Part shown: in pieces, positions 28,012 to 36,453 of the stretch
Layout of the letters: every line of letters begins with the position of its first letter
How positions within the stretch are numbered: position 1 is the first letter of the stretch
From: Kushneria pakistanensis
Lineage (GTDB): Bacteria > Pseudomonadota > Gammaproteobacteria > Pseudomonadales > Halomonadaceae
NCBI RefSeq assembly: GCF_014652795.1
Contig: NZ_BMZM01000002.1
Location: 496,001-560,000 of the forward strand
Reading direction: 5' to 3'
DNA length: 64,000 bases
The notes under the pieces: generated by a model
Told to the model about the DNA's origin: nothing
Database searches by the model: none
Seen by the model: only the letters and a program-made list of their open reading frames with translations
Program-made: the position numbers and the translations under genes

Positions 28012-28679
28012 CGCCCGACGTGCTGGCCGCCGGTACGTGATAGCCGAACACAGAGATTATTGGCCGGCATGTCGATGATCTCGGCCAGTGTCAGCCCAGC
28101 CTCACCTGCTGCCGGCAATACCTCCTGTTCCAGATCTCGTATTCCCCAGCGGCTGTCGCGCCCCATAAGACTTTGATGGAAGGCTTTGTTACTGTCACTC
28201 ATCTGTCCGCCATGGCGGCTGAAAGGACCATACAGCAGCAGCCATCCCTGCGGTGTCAGGTGGGGCGCGGCCCCATTGAACAGGTCAAGCGTGGCCTGCC
28301 ATGGTGAGATATGAATCATGTTGAAACAGAGCATGACATCGACGCTTGAAGTTTCCAGCGGCCAGGGCTTTTGACTGACATCCAGTGCGAGCGGTGAATG
28401 TAGCCGGGCATAAGGCGCCTCTTGAAGGAGCGCGTCGCGCCAAGCGGCGATCGAGGCCAGTGCCTGAGGATGGGCATCGCTGGGGGTAAATTCGTTTTCC
28501 GGCATGGCGCGGGCAAAATGCACGAGGTGCTCACCGCTGCCGCTGGCAATTTCCAGCACACGTGCGCCCGGCGTGAGATGCGCCTTCAGCACTTCCAGCA
28601 GTGGCTCTCGGTTGCGCTGCGCCGCCGGACTGTACTGGCGGTCATCGGGGGCTGCGCTCAAGTCATCCATGGTATTCAT
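28005..28679 (-). CDS. SAM-dependent methyltransferase-like protein (DUF938)
   Basis: 224 residues with the class I methyltransferase glycine motif VLEIASGSGEHLVHFA near 42-57, and PSDAHPQALASIAAW where the SAM ribose-binding acid lies. MLCFNMIHISPW and LLYGPFSRHGGQMS are DUF938 signatures. The substrate is unknown; eukaryotic relatives (METTL26) are equally obscure. The start overlaps no gene, and a possible promoter lies in 28680-28800, shared divergently with dksA. Confidence 0.85.
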   Translation of the reverse strand: MNTMDDLSAAPDDRQYSPAAQRNREPLLEVLKAHLTPGARVLEIASGSGEHLVHFARAMPENEFTPSDAHPQALASIAAWRDALLQEAPYARLHSPLALDVSQKPWPLETSSVDVMLCFNMIHISPWQATLDLFNGAAPHLTPQGWLLLYGPFSRHGGQMSDSNKAFHQSLMGRDSRWGIRDLEQEVLPAAGEAGLTLAEIIDMPANNLCVRLSRTGGQHVGRY

Positions 28680-28828
28680 GCTTTTCCTGTTGGCGTGCCT
28701 TTATGGGGCGGGTATTCCACGATGGAAGACTGCCCCGAGTTTGAACGACAGGGCATACTTGCCCCGTCACGTCGGTTTTCTGCTATGTTAGAACGCTTTT
28801 TTGAATGGACTCAGTGAGGCGAAGCATC

Positions 28829-29254
28829 ATGACAGTCAATATCCCTGCCAACGAACAAGAGCTTCTTGCCATGCCGGCTGAGGACTACATGAACGAGGCG
28901 CAGCTGGAATATTTTCGCCAGCTGCTGCTCAACGAGCGCAAGGAAGTCGAAGAGACCCTTGAAGAAATGCGCGGCAGTATCGGCATGGCAGAAAGCAGCG
29001 GTGATGACAGCGACCGCGCGGCCAGTGAGGAAGAACTGCGCTATACCCTGCGTCAGGCCGATCGTGAAACGCGCCTGTGGCGCAAGATCAATGCCACGCT
29101 TGATCGCATCGATGAAGGCGATTATGGCTTTTGTGAAGAGACCGGCGAGCCCATCGGACTCAAGCGTCTGCTGTTGCGCCCGACCGCCACACTGACGATC
29201 GAGGCCAAGCAGCGCCAGGAACAGAAGGAAAACCACTACGCCCGCCGTCGCTGA
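28829..29254 (+). CDS. dksA: DksA-type RNA polymerase-binding regulator with a degenerate zinc site
   Basis: 141-residue transcription factor that works with ppGpp in the RNA polymerase secondary channel. The coiled-coil tip DDSDRA keeps both Asp residues of the DxxDRA motif needed for activity. The globular end reads FCEETGEPIGLKRLLLRPTA then TLTIEAKQ; canonical DksA has CxxC and CxxC here. Only the first Cys remains; the others are Thr, Thr and Ala. Single-Cys active DksA proteins are known from alphaproteobacteria, and Pseudomonas DksA2 is a zinc-independent paralogue. The ATG at 28829 fits DksA N-termini better than the one at 28805. Confidence 0.9.
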   Translation: MTVNIPANEQELLAMPAEDYMNEAQLEYFRQLLLNERKEVEETLEEMRGSIGMAESSGDDSDRAASEEELRYTLRQADRETRLWRKINATLDRIDEGDYGFCEETGEPIGLKRLLLRPTATLTIEAKQRQEQKENHYARRR

Positions 29255-29294
29255 CACGGCGTCGGCCGTCACGGGCTGCGCCTTCTCACTGTCT

Positions 29295-29325
29295 AAAAAT
29301 CGCTCCTGTCGGGGCGATTTTTTTA
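29295..29325 (+). terminator. Terminator after dksA
   Basis: Stem AAATCGCTCC/GGGGCGATTT with one G-T pair, loop TGTC and a seven-T run. Confidence 0.88.
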
Positions 29326-29580
29326 TGTTTGTGCTTTGGCTTCTCTGCCATGTGCTGATTTTTCGCCGATTCCCCACAAGATATCGGTCAGCTTAATCAA
29401 TGGCAAAATCTGAAACATTGATACTGGAAGGCTCAGTAAGTTAATTGTAATTCGGATTTCAGGGGTTAGGCGAAAAGTAGGGGAATTATCATCCGATCTG
29501 CACATATATCCTGCTAATGTAAGCGTTATCATCCTGTAAAGAACAATGAAAAGACATCAACGCGGGATGACCGTTTGGGG

Positions 29581-29610
29581 CTTCAGCCTGTTTCAGGCGA
29601 CAGGCTGAAG
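29581..29610. repeat. Perfect 11-base inverted repeat upstream of the operon
   Basis: CTTCAGCCTGT (29581-29591) and ACAGGCTGAAG (29600-29610) around eight bases. There is no T-tract, so an operator or leader hairpin is more likely than a terminator. It lies 185 bases before the first gene. Confidence 0.6.
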
Positions 29611-29795
29611 GGCCAACAGGCTTGGTTGATGACGATATGCACGGATGAATGGCTGCTTCTTGAGCGTTTGATACTTCTGGCTTAAAGGCATGATGGGCGT
29701 CTCATATCAGACCACCACTGACGAGACGCGCCGACTCATGCTGCCAGAGGTAGCTGGAAGTGGCTTTTTTCTGGCAGAAGCAGGGAGCCTGAAGA

Positions 29796-30230
29796 ATGCC
29801 GAAAGGCATGATAATACTTGTATCAGTAGTCATGTTGCTGCTTTGGTGCAGTCAGGCGACGTATGCCCATGAATCGGTGGTGCTCATCGCCAATCCTTCG
29901 ACGCAACCCGGCAACATGACCCGGGAAACCGTGCGCGCCATTTTTGCCATGCGCCAGCGCACACTCCCCGACGGCGAGGCGGCGCATGTCTTTGTCCTGC
30001 CGGACAAGCACCCGCTGCATGAGCGCTTTACCAAGGAGATTCTTGGCGTTTATCCCCATCAACTGCGTCTTTCCTGGGATCGGCTGGTATTTTCCGGCAC
30101 AGGACAGGCACCCAATCAAGTCAAGTCGATAGAAGAGATGCGACAACGTGTGGCCAATACACCCGGCGGGCTGGGCTATCTGGAAAAAGGAGCCGTGGAT
30201 GATAGCGTCAGCGTTTTTGCAGTGGAGTAA
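29796..30230 (+). CDS. Small periplasmic phosphate-binding-protein-like protein
   Basis: 144 residues with a signal peptide (IILVSVVMLLLWCSQATYAHE). The mature part is one lobe of a PstS-like type 2 periplasmic binding fold: VVLIANPSTQPGNMTRETVRAIFAMRQRTLPDGEAAHVFVLPD, KEILGVYPHQLRLSWDRLVFSGTG, and the closing TPGGLGYLE, which resembles the phosphate-loop end of PstS. It is half the size of a full binding protein, as in stand-alone PBP-like sensors beside c-di-GMP genes. It is the first gene of a four-gene operon. The next gene starts inside its 3' end. Confidence 0.8.
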   Translation: MPKGMIILVSVVMLLLWCSQATYAHESVVLIANPSTQPGNMTRETVRAIFAMRQRTLPDGEAAHVFVLPDKHPLHERFTKEILGVYPHQLRLSWDRLVFSGTGQAPNQVKSIEEMRQRVANTPGGLGYLEKGAVDDSVSVFAVE

Positions 30231-31398
30231 TCAGCGCTGCCGTTATCTGTATGTCACAGCACTGGTGATGGCCACGATGGCCAGCAGCATATCTGCTGCT
30301 CGCGCCGACGTGTTCGATACCGTGCAGGCCCATGGGTTTCTAAGCCAGGCGCTGATCATCAGCCGACACAATGATTTCTTCGGCCCCAGCAGCAAGGACG
30401 CCGGCAGTCTTCAATACACGGAAGTTGGCGCCAATGTATCCATGCGTCCAAGCAATAATCTGCTGGTCTCGGCACAGGTATTAAGCCGTCGGGCGGGTGA
30501 TGACAACAGCAGCTATGAGCCGCGTCTCGATTATGGTCTGCTGGATTACCAGTTCATTACGGGTAACAACCGTGTCGCAGGTGTGCAGATCGGAAAGCTG
30601 AAACAGCCTTTTGGTATCTATAACCAGACGCGTGATGTTGCTTTTACAAGGCCCAGCATACTTTTGCCACAGTCGATATATTTCGATCGAACCCGGGCAC
30701 CGGCTCTGTCGTCAGAAGGTGTCTCTGTTTATGAAGAAGAGCACCTGCCTTTTGGCATACTTTATTTTCAGGCTGGGGTGGGCAAGGCCAACACTGATAG
30801 CAACGTAAAACATACTATTTGGAATTCAAATGTGCCGGCCTCCATCGACGGTGCATTGTCTTCGATTGGACAAGTTGTTTATGAGCATGGCCCGGGCAAT
30901 ATTATCGCTGCTCTAACTATCGCTGATGCCAACATAGATATTGATGGCCCACACGGTGCACCTGATCGATATTCCTTCAAACCAATCATAATGTCTCTTC
31001 AATATAATCACGGATACTGGAGCCTGACAGGTGAGTATGCGCTCAGGCACCAATCCTTTACTGGCGGGAGTTTCGATCAGAGTGTCGTGGGAGAAAGCTG
31101 GTATCTTCAGTACACGCAACGTTTTCTGGAAGACTGGCAGTGGCTCTTGAGGTATGACTCACTTGTCAATAACCGGGATGATCCGAAAGGGAAGAAGTTT
31201 GAGGCTGACGGAAGAGGTGCTGACCATTCTCAGTTTGCCAGAGACTGGACACTGGGTCTGCAGTGGAATGCTACCCCTGACCTATTGCTTTCAACGGAAT
31301 ACCATCATGTGAATGGTACTGGCTGGCTGCCCAGAGATCAGGATGTATCAGACCAGTATTGGGGAATGTTTCTTCTTCAGGCTTCATGGCGTTTTTAA
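30199..31398 (+). CDS. Outer-membrane beta-barrel protein, porin-like
   Basis: 399 residues. A signal peptide (LYVTALVMATMASSISAARA) precedes a mature chain of alternating polar/hydrophobic strands with many aromatic residues, ending in ASWRF, a C-terminal Phe typical of BAM-assembled barrels. VGANVSMRPSNNLLVSAQVLSRR, GVQIGKLKQPFGIYNQTRDVAFTRPS and YYLQYTQRFLEDWQWLLRYD-like strands recall OprP/OprO-type or DUF-type porins. The ATG at 30199 has AAGGAG upstream and overlaps the previous gene by 32 bases, so expression is coupled. Confidence 0.8.
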   Translation: MIASAFLQWSNQRCRYLYVTALVMATMASSISAARADVFDTVQAHGFLSQALIISRHNDFFGPSSKDAGSLQYTEVGANVSMRPSNNLLVSAQVLSRRAGDDNSSYEPRLDYGLLDYQFITGNNRVAGVQIGKLKQPFGIYNQTRDVAFTRPSILLPQSIYFDRTRAPALSSEGVSVYEEEHLPFGILYFQAGVGKANTDSNVKHTIWNSNVPASIDGALSSIGQVVYEHGPGNIIAALTIADANIDIDGPHGAPDRYSFKPIIMSLQYNHGYWSLTGEYALRHQSFTGGSFDQSVVGESWYLQYTQRFLEDWQWLLRYDSLVNNRDDPKGKKFEADGRGADHSQFARDWTLGLQWNATPDLLLSTEYHHVNGTGWLPRDQDVSDQYWGMFLLQASWRF

Positions 31399-31453
31399 AA
31401 AGCGCCACGTGTTCGGCCGCATATATCTGCCATAAGCATTCTGGGAGAATGGC

Positions 31454-34255
31454 ATGAATTTCAGCCTGAAATGGCGCGCTATCATATTAACCAGTCTGGT
31501 AATGGTAGGTCTGGCAAGTACTTTGACAATAGTCAGCTATCGAAATCTCTCTGAACAGTTCAAGACTTCTCAGGAAGCCAGTTATAGAAGTCGTATTGAA
31601 GACATTAATATGTCGCTGGAGCGATCCTTTGATGGTCTGCGTCAAGTCGCCGGTATTGTTGCTTCATCCAATAGCCTCGGTGAAGCGCTTGAAAATAATA
31701 ACTATTCCTTTATCGACCAGATGCTGCGTTCTCAGTGGCCAACGCTTCAGATTGAGGTGGGAATAGAAAGTCTTTCCATCCTGAACATGGATGGCAGAAT
31801 TGTTTCCACACTCGGTACTCCTCAGTCAAATATACCCAAAAATCTGATGAGTGCATGGGAGCAGAATGTCATTCTCGATGAAATGCCCGCAAAAACCTTA
31901 ATATGTACGAATGTCTGCCGTCAGTATGTTGCCGTACCGGTTCTGGCAGATGGTGAAAGTGTAGGGGTTGTGGTGATCACAAGCTCGTTGAGCAATGTTA
32001 TTTTATATACCAATAAAAGCTCGGGAGGCGATGTTGCTCTTTTGATACAAGGAGAAGTTTCTGCGAGCCATACACACTATTTACCCTCCTGGCAGGCCTC
32101 CATTATTGCGCTGACCAATGAGAAAGAAGAGCTGCCTGTTATCAGAGAGATTGCTCGGTCGAACTTGCTGACATCAATAACTCAACAGTCCGTTCGTTTA
32201 AAACATGGTGATAGTCACTATGAAGTCTTTGCCATGCCGCTGGAAAACTTTCAGGGTAGTGGTGATATCAGTCATCTCCTTTTGATGTCCGACATTACCG
32301 CTCAAGTGAACGGGATTGTGGAAAATACCAGAAACACCTTCATTATTGCAGTATTGGGTTGGCTGGTCGCTGAAATATTTCTTTTCATGATCCTTTGGAA
32401 ACCCATGGCCAGGCTTCGCCACTTGTCCAGTGTACTGCCTTCCCTGGCACATGGCGGTTTTGATCGTGTTAGACGTAGAACGCAAATAAAAAGCAAGAAA
32501 TGGAGGGATGAAATAGATGTTCTTGACAGGGCTGCTTTTGATCTTGCTGATCAACTTGAGCGACTTGAAAACAAGGTCTCCATGCGCGATCTGGAGCTAT
32601 CGGCGCGTTTAAAGGAGCTGGCAAAAGAAAGAGATTTTATTGGCGGGTTACTTGATAACGCACATGTCCTGATCCTGACGCATGACAAGGAAGGCAATAT
32701 AACGCTGATTAACCGGCATGCTCAGGAAACCATGGGGCATGACCAAAGCCTGATTGGTCGCTCTTTTGAAGCAATCTTTAACCTTGATATGCATCTTGCC
32801 ATACAACTGTCAGAAAATACCAGACAGCAGGAAAGCACGGTAAAGAAAGTAGATGGTGAAGATATTATTGTGACGTGGGTTCATGCGCCACTGGATCCTG
32901 TTTCTAAAGGCGAAGATTATATTTCTGTAGGACTTGATATTACTGCCCGAAAACAGGCCGAAAAGAGGCTGGCATGGCTTGCCAATCGTGATCCTTTGAC
33001 AGAACTTTATAATCGACGATTTTTTGAACATAAGTTAAAGGACGTCATGCATGACCACAATAATAGGGGAGCAGTGCTGTATCTAGATCTGGACCAGTTC
33101 AAGAATGTCAATGAGCTGGGTGGTCACCATTCTGGAGATCAGCTTTTAAAGCTCGTGGCGCAGGCGTTGATTGAGGAACTGGGAGAAAATGCGATCGTGG
33201 CCCGCCAGGGTGGCGATGAGTTCTCTATTCTGCTTGAAAGTGCAACCGCAAACGATGCTCGTCATATGGCATCCAGAATATCCCGTAAGCTCGAAGATAT
33301 TGTGTTTTGTGAAAATGGCCGTCGACACCGTGCCATGGCGAGTATTGGTATCGCTCTCTATCCGGATCACGGTGTAGATCATATAAAGTTGATGGCCAAT
33401 GCTGATTTTGCCATGTATAAGGCAAAGGATCTGAACAGTAATAAATGGTATTTGATTCCTGATGAATATGATACGAGTCATGAGCTTCAGGAGCGTGTTT
33501 ACTGGATGGATGAAATACGCCGAGCGCTAAGCGAAAGACGTTTTGAACTGGCGGTGCAACCCATCGCATGTGTTGAGTATGGCACCATTCAACACTACGA
33601 AGTCCTTCTGCGCATGCGGGATGAAAACGGCAATCTTGCCATGCCGGGACTGTTTATACCTGCTGCAGAAAGAAGCGGGCTTATTGTTGAAGTTGATCGC
33701 TGGGTATTATGTGAAAGCCTGGATATTCTTTCCAGACTGCGAAAACGGCCCATTACGCTTGCTGTCAATATATCCGGGACGACACTACAGGATGAAGGTT
33801 TCAGGGGTTTTGTAGAACAGGCATTAAAGGTGCGGGGACTTGATCCGGCGAGATTGATTCTCGAAGTTACTGAAACAGCTGCGGTTACGGATTTTTCGAA
33901 GGCCAATAATCTTTTAAAAGGTGTTCAGGCACTTGGATGCAAGATCGCACTTGACGATTTTGGTGTCGGGTTCAGCAGTTTTCACTATCTGGGTCAAATG
34001 CCAAGCGATTACATAAAGATAGATGGTTCTTTTGTCAGCGAAATGCTCAAGTCATATGAAAACAGGCTGGTGGTCAAGGCTATTGCAGATGTCGCCAAGG
34101 GATTTGGCAAGAAGGTAATTGCAGAATTTGTCAGCGATGCACAGATACTGGAGGCATTGAAGGGATTAAATGTCGATTATGCGCAGGGATATTATGTGGG
34201 GTTCCCCATCAGACCCGAAGAGGCATTTAATTTTTCAAGCGATGGCAAAAAATGA
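31454..34255 (+). CDS. Membrane sensor with PAS, GGDEF and EAL domains
   Basis: 933-residue c-di-GMP enzyme. A helix at about 8-28 and another at about 294-315 enclose a periplasmic sensor of some 260 residues containing Cys pair LICTNVC. Then come a HAMP-like linker, PAS (about 390-500), GGDEF (ARQGGDEF near 585, intact) and EAL (YEVLLR near 715). The product-inhibition RxxD before GGDEF is absent. EAL catalytic positions are mostly kept (VNIS, EVTE, LDDFG, YIKID, AEFV, AQGY), but AEFVS has Ser where AEGVE has its second Glu. Both activities are therefore possible. GGGAG precedes the ATG. It overlaps the acyltransferase gene by 4 bases. Confidence 0.92.
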   Translation: MNFSLKWRAIILTSLVMVGLASTLTIVSYRNLSEQFKTSQEASYRSRIEDINMSLERSFDGLRQVAGIVASSNSLGEALENNNYSFIDQMLRSQWPTLQIEVGIESLSILNMDGRIVSTLGTPQSNIPKNLMSAWEQNVILDEMPAKTLICTNVCRQYVAVPVLADGESVGVVVITSSLSNVILYTNKSSGGDVALLIQGEVSASHTHYLPSWQASIIALTNEKEELPVIREIARSNLLTSITQQSVRLKHGDSHYEVFAMPLENFQGSGDISHLLLMSDITAQVNGIVENTRNTFIIAVLGWLVAEIFLFMILWKPMARLRHLSSVLPSLAHGGFDRVRRRTQIKSKKWRDEIDVLDRAAFDLADQLERLENKVSMRDLELSARLKELAKERDFIGGLLDNAHVLILTHDKEGNITLINRHAQETMGHDQSLIGRSFEAIFNLDMHLAIQLSENTRQQESTVKKVDGEDIIVTWVHAPLDPVSKGEDYISVGLDITARKQAEKRLAWLANRDPLTELYNRRFFEHKLKDVMHDHNNRGAVLYLDLDQFKNVNELGGHHSGDQLLKLVAQALIEELGENAIVARQGGDEFSILLESATANDARHMASRISRKLEDIVFCENGRRHRAMASIGIALYPDHGVDHIKLMANADFAMYKAKDLNSNKWYLIPDEYDTSHELQERVYWMDEIRRALSERRFELAVQPIACVEYGTIQHYEVLLRMRDENGNLAMPGLFIPAAERSGLIVEVDRWVLCESLDILSRLRKRPITLAVNISGTTLQDEGFRGFVEQALKVRGLDPARLILEVTETAAVTDFSKANNLLKGVQALGCKIALDDFGVGFSSFHYLGQMPSDYIKIDGSFVSEMLKSYENRLVVKAIADVAKGFGKKVIAEFVSDAQILEALKGLNVDYAQGYYVGFPIRPEEAFNFSSDGKK

Positions 34256-35004
34256 GCAAAGAGCTGTTTGACAGGGATTATAATATAATCTTTGCAGTAA
34301 CTGAGAAAGAAAAGAAAAGAGTATACTCACTAAGACATGATGTCTACTGTGAGGAGCTTGGGTTTGAGCCTGTCAATAGTAGTGAGGCTATTGAAAAGGA
34401 TCCCTTCGATGAACGCGCGCTGCACTGTCTCATAGAAAAACGAGAAAGTGGTCAGGCTGTCGGATGTGCAAGACTTGTATTACCTTCCGAAACCTTGGGG
34501 TCTCCATTTTATAGAATGCCGCTCGAGCTGAAATTTTCCTCTCTTTTTGAAAGTCACGAGCATCATCCTGATCTTTTTCAAAGAAAGGATATTTGTGAAA
34601 TATCCAGAGTGGCGATACTGGGGGATATCAGAAAAGGCAAAAAAGCCAAAACACTGGCTCAAAACCCTCCTCAGTCTGTCAGGACGGCGTCATTTCTCAA
34701 GGCAGGTCTTTTTCTGTCAGTGCTTGCACTTGGAAAGATATCCAATCGTCAATATGGCTTTGCGATGATGGAACCTTCTTTGGCAAGACTCCTGTCATAT
34801 TCAGGGTTTCGCTTTTCACGAGTTAGCCAGTATCTTGAATTTAATGGTAAAAGAGCCATCTATTACAGTGACTGGAAAGAAGCTGTCGGCCAGCTGTGCC
34901 CGGAAATGCATGAGCTTTACGAATACATCGCCGAGCGTTTTAGCGGCGATCTTGTCGAGCATGACATGTCCAGGAAAGGGATAGCCGGATATCAGAAGAT
35001 TTGA
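34252..35004 (+). CDS. Acyltransferase of the PEP-CTERM-associated / autoinducer-synthase-like GNAT family
   Basis: 250 residues. The N-terminal VYSLRHDVYCEELGFEP matches the LRxxVxxxExGw-type motif shared by N-acyl amino acid synthases, acyl-homoserine lactone synthases and the PEP-CTERM/exosortase-associated acyltransferases. CARLVLP and EISRVAILGD are further core motifs of that group, and MMEPSLARLLSYSGF ends the fold. These enzymes join a fatty acyl chain from ACP to an amine. No exosortase or PEP-CTERM protein is in the window. ATGA overlap with the GGDEF-EAL gene ties its production to c-di-GMP signalling. Base composition is AT-rich, unlike the neighbours. Confidence 0.82.
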   Translation: MSKELFDRDYNIIFAVTEKEKKRVYSLRHDVYCEELGFEPVNSSEAIEKDPFDERALHCLIEKRESGQAVGCARLVLPSETLGSPFYRMPLELKFSSLFESHEHHPDLFQRKDICEISRVAILGDIRKGKKAKTLAQNPPQSVRTASFLKAGLFLSVLALGKISNRQYGFAMMEPSLARLLSYSGFRFSRVSQYLEFNGKRAIYYSDWKEAVGQLCPEMHELYEYIAERFSGDLVEHDMSRKGIAGYQKI

Positions 35005-35031
35005 AGCCACTGTCCGGCTATCCTTGAGACG

Positions 35032-36138
35032 TTACTGATTCAAAAACAGATCCTTGTATTGATGCGGCTGTGAGCGCAGATACTGATTCGGCGCCTTCAC
35101 CTGCGCCCCCAGCGCCGCAGCGGCGTGCCACGGCCAGCGCGGGTTGTAGAGCATGGTTCTGGCCAGTGCGACCGCATCGGCATCTCCGGTGGCCACGATG
35201 GCTTCTGCCTGTTCCGGTTCGGTAATCAATCCCACGGCAATGGTCGGCATCTCGACGACTTCACCGATGGCGCGCGCCAGCGGCACCTGATAGCTCGGGC
35301 CGACCGGGATCTGCTGGGCCGGGCTCAGTCCACCACTGGATACGTGAATAAAGCTGCAGCCCCGGGCATCCAGTTCTTTTGCCAGTGCCTGACTTTCCTC
35401 GACGCTCCAGCCGCCCTCCACCCAGTCCGTGGCAGAGATACGTATTCCGACCGGTCGTTCCTGTGGAAAGACTTCTCTTATGGCATCAAAGATCTCGAGC
35501 GTCAGGCGCATGCGGTTTTCCAGGCTGCCGCCGTACTGATCACTGCGCTGATTGGACAGCGGCGAGAGGAACTGATGCAGTAGATAGCCATGGGCGGCGT
35601 GAATCTCGATCGCCTCGATGCCCAGCCGTGCCGAGCGCTCGGCAGCACGCCTGAACTGCTCGCGAACCTCCTTGATCTCGTCAATGGAGAGGGCATGCGG
35701 GGCGTGTTCTTCTTCACTGTAGGCAAGCGCTGAAGGGGCAACAGTCTGCCAGCCACGCGGCGCGTCAGGTGCTATCTGCGCGCCGCCTTCCCAGGGCACA
35801 TGCGTGGAGGCCTTGCGTCCGGCGTGCCCCAGCTGAATGCCCAGCGGCATGTCCGAGTTTGCGCGCACGGCATCCAGGGTGTTTTTCAGCGCCTGTTCGT
35901 TGTCGTCGTTCCAGAGTCCGAGATCATCAGGGCTGATACGGCCTTCCGGCGAGACAGCCGTGGCTTCCAGAATCAACAGACCGGCACCTGACAGCGCCAG
36001 TTGCCCCAGGTGAATGGTGTGCCAGTCGGTGGCATTGCCATCGCGGGCGGAGTACTGGCACATCGGCGCGATCAGAATGCGATTGGGCAGTTCAAGCCTG
36101 CCAAGCTTCAGGGGATCAAAAAGACGAGGGGAGGGCAT
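35032..36138 (-). CDS. Old yellow enzyme, YqjM/NamA-type NADH:flavin oxidoreductase
   Basis: 368-residue FMN enzyme that reduces activated C=C bonds with NAD(P)H. The YqjM-class marks are present: Cys and Tyr in APMCQYSA, the HAAHGYLLHQFLSPLSNQRSDQYGGSLENR block with substrate-binding His pair and Tyr, and GLI/ALARTMLYNPRWPWHAA at the end. The ATG at 36138 begins the conserved MPSPRLFDPLKLGRL; an upstream in-frame ATG is not supported. It faces the acyltransferase operon convergently with no clear terminator between. Confidence 0.92.
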   Translation of the reverse strand: MPSPRLFDPLKLGRLELPNRILIAPMCQYSARDGNATDWHTIHLGQLALSGAGLLILEATAVSPEGRISPDDLGLWNDDNEQALKNTLDAVRANSDMPLGIQLGHAGRKASTHVPWEGGAQIAPDAPRGWQTVAPSALAYSEEEHAPHALSIDEIKEVREQFRRAAERSARLGIEAIEIHAAHGYLLHQFLSPLSNQRSDQYGGSLENRMRLTLEIFDAIREVFPQERPVGIRISATDWVEGGWSVEESQALAKELDARGCSFIHVSSGGLSPAQQIPVGPSYQVPLARAIGEVVEMPTIAVGLITEPEQAEAIVATGDADAVALARTMLYNPRWPWHAAAALGAQVKAPNQYLRSQPHQYKDLFLNQ

Positions 36139-36453
36139 TGAGGTTCTCCGTAAAAATTCAAATCCAGCAGATAACCCTGAGTCTGGCACAGGCCAAAGCC
36201 ATTAGCACGCTATCAAAGTCGATGAGGGCCATCGAAAATTTTTTGTCCGTGTCAGGAACTCCTTGCCACAGGGCGACTCAAAGTCAGTGTTCCCTTGAAT
36301 GATCCCTTGCAAGAATATTTCTTGTCGCCTGCCATCCCCTGGCAGGCTTTTTTTTGCCTGTGACGCTGGCCATGTCAACGTCCTCTCCGGGCAGCGTCAG
36401 GTCATGCCGGAAGGACCTACAATAGAAGCATTCGCGTCACTGGAGCCTTGCGC
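36139..36453. other. Intergenic region with an orphan plus-strand terminator
   Basis: 315 bases between divergent genes. There is a strong terminator at 36327-36355 with no plus-strand gene before it, and an AT-rich dyad CAAGAA-TAT-TTCTTG at 36310-36324. A small RNA transcribed from about 36200 would explain both, though no promoter is firmly identified. Confidence 0.5.
36327..36355 (+). terminator. Orphan intrinsic terminator
   Basis: Perfect stem GCCTGCCA/TGGCAGGC, five-base loop and eight T's on the plus strand. There is no A-run on the other side, so it works only in the plus direction, where no gene precedes it for over 1.3 kb. Confidence 0.85.

Larger units (their letters stand above)
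29255..29795. other. AT-richer intergenic region before the sensor/acyltransferase operon
   Basis: 541 bases. It holds the dksA terminator (29295-29325), an AT-rich stretch (29400-29560) where the operon promoter is most likely (extended -10-like TGCTAATGT near 29511), and a perfect 11-base inverted repeat at 29581-29610. A 60-codon frame at 29690 has no ribosome site or similarity and is not called. Confidence 0.55.

Noticed and set aside
29690-29872. 60-codon frame before the signalling operon
   Set aside because: No ribosome site, no similarity, and it overlaps the start of the periplasmic protein gene in another frame.
34252-35004. Exosortase/PEP-CTERM protein-sorting system
   Set aside because: Only the associated acyltransferase family is present; there is no exosortase and no protein with a PEP-CTERM tail in the window.
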